Origin: JADHUC01 sp964617665
GTDB taxonomy: Bacteria; Planctomycetota; Planctomycetia; Pirellulales; Pirellulaceae
DNA: 22,245 nucleotides
Direction of reading: 5' to 3'
Assembly (NCBI GenBank): GCA_964617665.1
Contig: CAZUAH010000212.1
Span: 1 to 22,245, forward strand
Shown here in pieces: positions 15,370-22,245 of this stretch. Within the stretch, counting starts at the first letter, position 1. Each line of letters begins with the position of its first letter. Below the pieces are notes generated by a model that saw only the letters and a program-made list of their open reading frames with translations, searched no databases and was not told the DNA's origin. A program made the translations under genes and the position numbers.

Positions 15370-18300
15370 ATGGCTGGCATTCCACAGAGGAAACGCCGAC
15401 CCTTTGGCGTCGCGCGTGTGCGGCGGTTGCCGTTATTCGAGCACCTTGAATCGCGACGGCTGCTTGCTAGTGACTGGCAGAACCCGTTTGACGTCCTCGA
15501 TGTCAATGACGACGGCATTCGATCCTCTCTTGATGTTCTGGAGTGTATTGTCGACATCGAGAATAACGGCTTGGGTCCGATGGATCCGCCGACGGGCAAC
15601 GAGTCGCCGCCACCGTATGTTGACACGAACGGAAATGGGGAACGTTCGCCCGAGGACATCCTGCGCGTGATCGTCGGCCTGAATTTTCCGCAAACGAGTT
15701 CCTTTACAACCGACGCTGACCGCGAGCCGCTGAGCGACGCGCCGGTCGATCCCGACGACGTGGGCGGATCGGTCTTCTTGCACAACGGCGCTGCGCACCT
15801 TGAACGCACGGACTTGACGGTTCCCGGTCGGGGCCTGGACTGGCGTTTCACGCGGACCTACCGTAGCGACGTCAGTTTCGACGGGCCCCTAGGTCACAAC
15901 TGGGACCACAACTACAACCGACGCCTGTGGATTGTGAACCCGCGGACCATTGCGGAAGTCCAATTGACGTTCCCCAACGCTCAGGACGGGGACGTGATCA
16001 TTCTGGACGGGGGAAACCGCTCCGATGTCTACACTCGGAATCCGGATGGTTCATTCACCTCACCGCCCGGCTATTTCACGCAGCTAACGGACAACGGAGA
16101 TGGCACATACAACGAGCGCTTCGCTGACGGAAGGGTAGTCGTTTACGAAACGCTCTTTCCCGACAATTTCGTCCGCATGACGAGCATCACGGATCGCAAT
16201 GACAATACGATGACGTTCGACTATCACAACGGGCGTTTTCTCACGCACGTCGTCGATCCATTGGGACGTTCGATAGATTACTTGTACAGCGAAGGCCACA
16301 TCAGCGACGTGCGTGGTTTCACCGGCCGGTACGTCCATTTTGAATACGACGCTCGCGGCGATCTGATCTCGGCGACTTCGCCGACGGTCACCGGCACGCC
16401 CAACGGTAACGATTTTCCTCACGGCAAGACCGAGCAGTACACGTATTCCAGCGGATTCGCCGACTCGTCGCTCAATCACGACCTGCTCACGGTCACGGCG
16501 CCTAACGAGGTCGCGAGCGGCGGGCCCCCGCGCGAAATCTACGGCTACGACACCGATCCCGCTTCCCCCAATTACGGCCGTGTCCTAAGTCAAACGATTG
16601 GCGGCACCAACTCGACTGGTGTCCCGGCCGGGGGCACGATTACGTATGACTACGAAGTGCTCGTCCCGAACCCGGCGCCCGACGACTTGATCACGCCGGT
16701 GGCCCGGACCACCGTCACGGATCGCAACAGCAATGTGACCAAGTACGAGTTCAATCAGAAGAACAACATCTTGAGCACCAAGGAATTCACGAACCGGGAC
16801 ATTCGAGCCCACGATCCGGAGTATTACGGAAGTCGTTACGAGTGGAATGAGGACTACCAACTACTTGGGGTCGAGTATCCCGAAGGAAACGGCGTCGAAT
16901 ACATCTACGACTCGGCCAACCCCGACCGCCTGCAGCAGCGTGATCTCTTGGAGGAGATCCGTTACACGGATCCGGATCGCGGCGGCGACCAGGATGTCTT
17001 GATATCGACGTGGACGTACGAACCGCTCTACAACTGGATACGCACGGCAACCGACCCGCGCGGCAACGATGCTGCTTACGTGCCACAAAACGGTGGCGTC
17101 AATTCACCGCAGCGCTATACCACGGTGTCTACCTTCGATTACCAGGAAGGGACCGACTATGCCGGCTTGGCCAACCAGCTTGGCATCACGCCAGCCGAAG
17201 TGCAACAGAAGCTAGATTCGGCCGGCATTCCTATGAGTCTGGGCGATGTCAATGGCGATGGTGTTACCAACCAGATTGCTGGCAACGTCATTGCGATCGC
17301 ATCTCCATCCGTTAACCTCTTGCCCGGATCGAACCAGGCCCTGGTGGAAGGCGACACGAACCAGGAGATCGTGCGCTTCTACACGTACGACGACTTCGGC
17401 CAGATCACGAGCACGACCGATCCCGAGGGTAATGTTGACGTCTACGAATACTACCCCGAGGCGGATCCCGATGGCGACGGCGACCTCACCCCGCCGCCGG
17501 CCGACGGCCGCGTGTTGGATGGCACCACGGGCGGATATTTGAGAGAGCCCCGTCGTGATGTTGTCGCCGATCCCACACGGAACTCGGGACACAATCCCAC
17601 TCCGACGGATATTCGCACCCAATTCGAGTACGACGACGTTGGTAACATCACTCGCAAGGTCGACGGCCGCGGGATCGCGACCGATTACGTGGTGAACGAA
17701 CTGAATCAAGTGGTACAGATTACGCGTGCCGCCGGTCATGATGCGTTCGCGCCCGACCCGGTGGAACCGTTGCCACTGACCGACTTCCAGTACGTGGAAC
17801 GCGTTTTCTATGACCACAACGACAACGTAGTACTCCGCCAAGTCGAAGACCGCGGCAACACGTCGAATGTGGACGGGAACCTTCCAGCGGCCGACTTGCC
17901 CGCCACCGCACCGAACCCAGATCCCGTTGGAGGACCCGCCTTCGTCGACACGGCTTTCAAATATGACATCCTGGGCAACCGGATTGAGATGTTGGACGAA
18001 GTCGCCAATGGCGTGGCCGCCGAGTTCCTGCGGACTCGCTTTCGTTACGACGCCAACGAGAACTCGGTCTTGACCATCTTGCCCGAGGGGAACGCCACAC
18101 GCGCCATGTACGACGAGCGGGACCTGCTTTTCCGCAGAGGCCGCGGGGCACTCGAACCGCCCCCGGTCATCCTCTTGGGGCCCGACGATCCGACGGACTA
18201 CGATGTCCGCGGCGGATTGCCCCGCGTCTGTGTGACCTACCAGTACGACTTGAATGGCAACGTCATCGAAACGTCTGACCCCAGCGACACAGATCTTTCC

Positions 18301-21300
18301 GCGGACAACAACTCGAAGTTGGGCGGCTATGGCGATCGTACCCGCTACGTGTACGACGGGTTCGATCGTCAGACGAGTTTGATCGACGCCGTCGGCAACC
18401 AGACCGTCTTCCAATACGATCCTGCCGGGAACATCGTACGGACAACCCGTTTCGGCCCGGTCGGCGGGGCGAGCCCCACTTCGGACGGTCCCGATCTGCT
18501 GCCCGGCCCGGTTTCCGTTGGCGGCGTGATTCAATCAGCCGACTTGGTCAACTCCAACCTGCTCGAAGCCACGGAGAGCCTTTACGACGAACTGAACCGT
18601 ACCTTCCAGACGGATCATGTGCTGTTCGTCAACACGATCCCCACCGTCCGTCCGCCCGATGTGGCCGACGGCGCCGCAGACATCGGCAAGGGCAACCTGA
18701 CGCCCGGCGACAATCAGGCAATTCCCGGAGTCGCGGGTGTGACGATCATCGGTCGCGTCGCCAGCCGCACTGAGTACGACCGAAACAGCCGCACCACGTT
18801 CAGGGTCGAGGACGACGAGGACACATACGAGTACCGCTACGACGGAGCGGACCGCACGATCGAGACTATCGACCCGGCAGGCAACCGCGTCGAAACGGCC
18901 TACGATGACAACCATAACGTGATCGAGACGCGGGAGACCGACGTCTCCCAGGTTCCCGGTGTTGCGGATGAGGTTTTCCTAACGACTTACTTATACGACA
19001 GCCTTGACCGCCTGCACCAGACAACAGACAACATCGGCCAGACGATGTTCTACCGCTACGATTCACGCGACAACCTGGTCGCCATGGCCGACGCCCAAGG
19101 ACCGTGGGCCGCAGCCCCAATCACTCGTCGCGCCTTCCCGGACGGACCGCTGACCGAAAACGCAACGAACGACTTCGGGAACGTTACCCGCTACACGTAT
19201 GACGGCCTCGACCGTCGCATCCGCACGGAAATCGTCCTCACTGCTTCCGGCACGGGTGACGGCACGCACGTGGGCGCGTCCATTTTCGGCGTCAAGGATG
19301 ATGCGTCCGCCCTCGAATCGTTCACCCCCACGCCCGATGTGAACCAGGGCGGCGGCGATGGGATCATCCGCACCGGGTACACCTACGATCAGAACTCGCT
19401 GCAGTCCGCGCTCATCGACGACAACGGCAACATCGCCCTGTACCTGTACGACAATCTCGACCGCCGCGTGACCGAAACCAAGGGGTTGGTCGCGACGAGC
19501 CCGTTCACCGAGCAGTTCATCCTTGGCGATCGGCGCGTGGTCACGCCCACGGCGGCGACGATCAACGACGCGGCCTTCATTCCCGAATCGCAGATTCAAA
19601 CGCAGCTCGACGCAGCCGCCGGTCGCATTTCTGCCATTGCGGGCTTGTTCCCACCCTTGGCCGACGATGTGACCGACCCACCGCCTCCACCCCAGGCCAC
19701 GACCATCGTCTACGGTTACGACCCCGACGACAACGTCCTGATCCTGGAAGACGAAAACGATAGCGAAGTCTTCACCAAATACGACGGCATCAACCGCGCC
19801 GTCGCGGTCCGCGTGTTCCGCTCGGAAGGCAACCCGGCAACACGTCCACCGGACTCGCACGTCGGCGACTCCACTTTCGCTCCCGATCCGCTGCACGACT
19901 TCCACGGCACGCCGCGCGGCCCGTTCCCGGCGATCATTGGCACCAACGTCCAGGATTTCCAGTACGACGGCCTCTCGCGGCTGGTACGCGCCACGGACAA
20001 CAACGGTCCAATAGACGCCATAGACGATTCGGTGGTCACGTACGCTTACGACAGTCTGTCGCGCTCGATCGAGGAGACCCAACAAGTCGGCATTTGGCCT
20101 GCGAAGGCGATTTCCCGTGGCTGGCGAGCCGACGGTCTGCGAAGCAGTCTCGTTTATCCCAATGATCGCGCGCTGGAGTACACCTACGATAGCCTGGATC
20201 GCCTGCAAACGATTGCCGATGCCGGGGGTGCGTTCCCCACCGCCGCTTACGCCTACATCGGCCCGTACCGCGTGCTGGCTCGTGCCTATCCGGAAAACGG
20301 CACCCGCATGACTTACCTTGACGACGCGGGCACGACCGACGTCGGTTATGACGGTCTTCGGCGTCCTGTCGAGCTGCGTCATCTGCGTTTCGACAATTCG
20401 TTGATCGTTGGTATCACGCACAGTTACGACCGCGCGAACAATAGGCTGACCGAGAACAAACTGCACGACCAAACGAACAGCGAAATCTACCAATACGATT
20501 CCGCCTATCGCTTGGTCGGCTTCGATCGGCCCAATGCCGGAGCGATCGACCCGCTCCACAGCAACTGGACGCTGGACGGTGCCGGAAACTGGGACCAAAT
20601 CGACGGCCAGAATCGTACGCATAGCTCTTTCAACGAAGTGCTCACCGAAGACGCGACCACCTTTGAGTATGACGATAACGGCAACCAGACCGGCAACGAG
20701 AACAACGGTCTGCGATACGAGTGGGATCATCAAAACCGGCTGCGACGCGTCACACGCGGTGCGGACAGTGCCGTGATCGCCGTGTACTCCTACGACGCCT
20801 CCGGCCGCCGCACTGGCAAGATCGTTTTCAACGGCGGTATTGCCAACGATCCAAGCGTGAACGGCATGACGGACTTCTATTATGACGGCTGGCAAGTCGT
20901 CGAAGAACGTGACGCTGGCGATTTCACAACACAACAGTTCGTCTACGGCACTAATGTCAACGAGCTGCTGGTAATGGATGTGGACCAAAATCAGGATGGC
21001 GACGCTGCTGGTCCTCCGGACGAGCGGCTGTTCTACCAACACAACACGCTGTTCAACGTATTCGCCCTCACTTGCCGATGGGCCAGCGTCGTGGAAGGGT
21101 ACCAGCATGACGCCTACGGTCAGCAGACGGTGTTCACGCCTGGCGGCAATGGCATCGTGGACTTCGGCGGCGACGATGTCGTTCACCTGGGCGGTGGCAG
21201 CGAAGCAGGGAATCCCTACTCGTACTTGGGGCATCGACTGGATGCCGAGACTGGGCTCCACTACTACCGCTCGAGCTACTCGGATTCGGAACTCGGCAGA

Positions 21301-21885
21301 TTCGTCGGCCGAGATTCGATTGGACATGCGACTCTAGTCGAGGAAGTGACAGCTCTTTTGTTCCGTGACGCGGCGCGCAGGAGCTGGCCTTATGAACGCG
21401 ACAGCTGGCCTTATGAACGCGACAGATTCGTCGAGTTGACAACCATCGAACTCTTGTTTGGCTTGCAGACCATCCCACCCGAGGATCTCATTCTTCGATC
21501 CTCCTTGGTCGACCTTCCTCGGTTGACACTCGAGCACCTCTTTCCCAATGATCCGCCTCCGACTGGACCTCCAGGCATGGTGTATGACGTCGTTCCCGTT
21601 GCGGGAGTCGAAGCCATTTCCCCAGACACCACCCGCCTCAGACTGGACATACTGGCCCCGACCACGAGGTACCCAAGTGTTCCCGCCCAGTCACGAGCGA
21701 CACGTCCATCCGGCCACGAACGCTTTACGCACGTCAACCCGCTGAGGTTGGGCGGCGAAGACACCGCCCCGCTTTCTATCCTTTACACCTTCGCCCCAAA
21801 GTTTCAAGAAAGTTCGAACCGCCCCGTAGAGTTGGTACCGTTTGATTGGATATTGGAAGAGATGTTTGCGACCGGCGAGTGGTAG
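15370..21885 (+). CDS. Giant secreted RHS/YD-repeat protein with dockerin-like N-terminus
   Basis: This is a 2171-residue protein. A basic N-terminus leads into LFEHLESRRLLA (22-33), a variant of the planctomycete LEPR-xLL signal. Two dockerin-like calcium loops follow: DVNDDG at 44-49 with SSLDVLECI, and DTNGNG at 85-90 with SPEDILRVI. A DUF6531-type segment begins near 134 (SVFLHNGAAHLERTDL). Dozens of YD repeats then run to about 1945 (YDxxGN, YDxLDR, YDDNHNV types), interrupted by more acidic loops (DVNGDG, DPDGDGD, DQNQDGD). The RHS core closes with YLGHRLDAETGLHYYRSSYSDSELGRFVGRDSIG (about 1952-1985, RDSIG in place of RDPIG). The final 186 residues are unrelated to any domain I know and lack the usual NLYxYVxNxP and DPxGL motifs. 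RHS proteins form shells carrying C-terminal toxins or act as surface adhesins; which applies here is open. No obvious immunity gene follows. Confidence 0.92.
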   Translation: MAGIPQRKRRPFGVARVRRLPLFEHLESRRLLASDWQNPFDVLDVNDDGIRSSLDVLECIVDIENNGLGPMDPPTGNESPPPYVDTNGNGERSPEDILRVIVGLNFPQTSSFTTDADREPLSDAPVDPDDVGGSVFLHNGAAHLERTDLTVPGRGLDWRFTRTYRSDVSFDGPLGHNWDHNYNRRLWIVNPRTIAEVQLTFPNAQDGDVIILDGGNRSDVYTRNPDGSFTSPPGYFTQLTDNGDGTYNERFADGRVVVYETLFPDNFVRMTSITDRNDNTMTFDYHNGRFLTHVVDPLGRSIDYLYSEGHISDVRGFTGRYVHFEYDARGDLISATSPTVTGTPNGNDFPHGKTEQYTYSSGFADSSLNHDLLTVTAPNEVASGGPPREIYGYDTDPASPNYGRVLSQTIGGTNSTGVPAGGTITYDYEVLVPNPAPDDLITPVARTTVTDRNSNVTKYEFNQKNNILSTKEFTNRDIRAHDPEYYGSRYEWNEDYQLLGVEYPEGNGVEYIYDSANPDRLQQRDLLEEIRYTDPDRGGDQDVLISTWTYEPLYNWIRTATDPRGNDAAYVPQNGGVNSPQRYTTVSTFDYQEGTDYAGLANQLGITPAEVQQKLDSAGIPMSLGDVNGDGVTNQIAGNVIAIASPSVNLLPGSNQALVEGDTNQEIVRFYTYDDFGQITSTTDPEGNVDVYEYYPEADPDGDGDLTPPPADGRVLDGTTGGYLREPRRDVVADPTRNSGHNPTPTDIRTQFEYDDVGNITRKVDGRGIATDYVVNELNQVVQITRAAGHDAFAPDPVEPLPLTDFQYVERVFYDHNDNVVLRQVEDRGNTSNVDGNLPAADLPATAPNPDPVGGPAFVDTAFKYDILGNRIEMLDEVANGVAAEFLRTRFRYDANENSVLTILPEGNATRAMYDERDLLFRRGRGALEPPPVILLGPDDPTDYDVRGGLPRVCVTYQYDLNGNVIETSDPSDTDLSADNNSKLGGYGDRTRYVYDGFDRQTSLIDAVGNQTVFQYDPAGNIVRTTRFGPVGGASPTSDGPDLLPGPVSVGGVIQSADLVNSNLLEATESLYDELNRTFQTDHVLFVNTIPTVRPPDVADGAADIGKGNLTPGDNQAIPGVAGVTIIGRVASRTEYDRNSRTTFRVEDDEDTYEYRYDGADRTIETIDPAGNRVETAYDDNHNVIETRETDVSQVPGVADEVFLTTYLYDSLDRLHQTTDNIGQTMFYRYDSRDNLVAMADAQGPWAAAPITRRAFPDGPLTENATNDFGNVTRYTYDGLDRRIRTEIVLTASGTGDGTHVGASIFGVKDDASALESFTPTPDVNQGGGDGIIRTGYTYDQNSLQSALIDDNGNIALYLYDNLDRRVTETKGLVATSPFTEQFILGDRRVVTPTAATINDAAFIPESQIQTQLDAAAGRISAIAGLFPPLADDVTDPPPPPQATTIVYGYDPDDNVLILEDENDSEVFTKYDGINRAVAVRVFRSEGNPATRPPDSHVGDSTFAPDPLHDFHGTPRGPFPAIIGTNVQDFQYDGLSRLVRATDNNGPIDAIDDSVVTYAYDSLSRSIEETQQVGIWPAKAISRGWRADGLRSSLVYPNDRALEYTYDSLDRLQTIADAGGAFPTAAYAYIGPYRVLARAYPENGTRMTYLDDAGTTDVGYDGLRRPVELRHLRFDNSLIVGITHSYDRANNRLTENKLHDQTNSEIYQYDSAYRLVGFDRPNAGAIDPLHSNWTLDGAGNWDQIDGQNRTHSSFNEVLTEDATTFEYDDNGNQTGNENNGLRYEWDHQNRLRRVTRGADSAVIAVYSYDASGRRTGKIVFNGGIANDPSVNGMTDFYYDGWQVVEERDAGDFTTQQFVYGTNVNELLVMDVDQNQDGDAAGPPDERLFYQHNTLFNVFALTCRWASVVEGYQHDAYGQQTVFTPGGNGIVDFGGDDVVHLGGGSEAGNPYSYLGHRLDAETGLHYYRSSYSDSELGRFVGRDSIGHATLVEEVTALLFRDAARRSWPYERDSWPYERDRFVELTTIELLFGLQTIPPEDLILRSSLVDLPRLTLEHLFPNDPPPTGPPGMVYDVVPVAGVEAISPDTTRLRLDILAPTTRYPSVPAQSRATRPSGHERFTHVNPLRLGGEDTAPLSILYTFAPKFQESSNRPVELVPFDWILEEMFATGEW
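21382..21423 (+). repeat. Perfect 21-nt tandem duplication in the RHS C-terminal region
   Basis: Two identical 21-nt units (21382-21402 and 21403-21423) code for SWPYERD twice (residues 2005-2018). The absence of any difference, even silent, indicates a recent duplication. It lies about 20 residues after the end of the RHS core, in the variable C-terminal region. Confidence 0.95.
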
Positions 21886-21964
21886 TACGAGCCTTGGGGT
21901 CCCACCGTGCCTTATCCGACGTTCAGCCCCCGACAGAGCGACATACTTCTCGACGGGCGTGGCA

Positions 21965-21984
21965 CAGGCAGGTTTCCCTGCTTG
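21965..21984. repeat. Stem-loop downstream of the RHS gene
   Basis: CAGGCAGG-TTTC-CCTGCTTG forms an 8-bp stem with one G-T pair and a 4-nt loop, about 80 nt after the RHS stop. It might be a transcription end or mRNA stabiliser. There is no T-tract behind it, so assignment as an intrinsic terminator is weak. The rest of 21886-22132 shows nothing gene-like. Confidence 0.35.
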
Positions 21985-22132
21985 GCACTAACCATGGGGA
22001 CAACCGCGTCCCGTGGTGTTCGCGTCGGACGAAGACGGGGCAAGCCCCTGAGCCGCCAAATCGGATTCTACTAGTGCGTGATGGACCAGTACGGCGCACA
22101 AAACGCGCTGATAGCTTGCAGGCCGATCGCGC

Positions 22133-22245
22133 TCAGCGGGCCATGACTCGGCGAGTGTTGTACTGGCTGCGGTAGCGCCTTGTCTTCTCCGTGTCTGGAT
22201 ACTGCTCGTCCGGACCGTAGGGGTAACCGGTCATGTCGTGGAACG
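22133..22245 (-). CDS. 3' end of an unrecognised protein gene, cut by the window edge
   Basis: The minus-strand frame enters from the right edge and ends at TGA 22133-22135. The visible C-terminus is FHDMTGYPYGPDEQ, then YPDTEKTRRYRSQYN, then TRRVMAR. It is the paralogue of the remnant at 14913-15131, with four silent and one replacement difference (Thr versus Ile). The tail is basic with many Tyr and Arg. I cannot name the family. The full gene should lie to the right of the window, facing the RHS gene tail-to-tail. Confidence 0.6.
   Translation of the reverse strand, partial: FHDMTGYPYGPDEQYPDTEKTRRYRSQYNTRRVMAR
22136..22245. repeat. 110-bp direct repeat, right copy (continues past the window)
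   Basis: This is the partner of 14916-15025, with 105 of 110 bases identical. It begins immediately after the TGA of the minus-strand gene end and is still identical at the last base of the window, so its true length is unknown. Confidence 0.9.

Noticed and set aside
19063..21327. 754-codon open frame antisense to the RHS gene (and a 440-codon one at 17212-18534)
   Set aside because: The sense strand has clear YD repeats throughout. The antisense frames are Val/Arg-rich mirror readings with no domain, signal or ribosome site, and arise from GC-rich codon bias.
21846..22175. Plus-strand 109-codon frame after the RHS gene as a possible immunity protein
   Set aside because: It overlaps the RHS 3' end, is Arg-rich, has no ribosome site, and ends within the repeat whose other strand is shown to be coding.

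Overview
The window looks like chromosomal DNA from a planctomycete, most likely a Pirellulales-type bacterium. This rests on protein architecture only. The giant RHS protein begins with a variant of the LEPR-xLL N-terminal signal followed by dockerin-like DxNxDG repeats. There is a Ser/Thr kinase with the N-terminal helical segment typical of planctomycete kinases, a zinc-ribbon/single-TM protein, and a secreted PQQ-type beta-propeller with a Gly-rich NPFGGG tail. Genes are on both strands, intergenic spaces are generous, and no tRNA, rRNA, CRISPR array or transposase was seen.

Layout. 1-3529 (minus): a two-gene RND efflux operon, a lipoprotein periplasmic adaptor followed 19 nt later by the inner-membrane permease, which runs off the left edge. 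3530-4031: a gene-free divergent spacer. 4032-5485 (plus): a translationally coupled pair, a TLGYGD-filter ion channel overlapping a DUF502 membrane protein by ATGA. 5544-5720 (minus): a 58-residue Flp/Tad-type pilin. 5906-12547 (minus): a secreted PQQ-like beta-propeller, a zinc-ribbon membrane protein, and a Ser/Thr kinase fused to a complete Hsp70-type ATPase plus substrate-binding domain. 12819-14730 (plus): a secreted DUF2330 protein and a short-chain dehydrogenase/reductase. 14753-14892: a nested inverted repeat. 15370-21885 (plus): a 2171-residue secreted RHS/YD-repeat protein with a C-terminal region I do not recognise.

The most unusual structure surrounds the RHS gene. A 110-bp sequence lies before it (14916-15025) and again at the right edge (22136-22245), in the same orientation. 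The copies differ at five positions. Read on the minus strand, four of the differences are silent and both copies end at a stop codon right where similarity ends. They are therefore two paralogous minus-strand gene ends. The first appears to be a remnant or very small gene, and the second probably belongs to a gene extending beyond the window.

Functionally, the left third is envelope export and ion transport. The middle is a signalling/proteostasis and envelope group (kinase-chaperone fusion, membrane zinc ribbon, secreted propeller) whose joint action is inference from adjacency only. The right third is a surface or secreted RHS locus with signs of local duplication.
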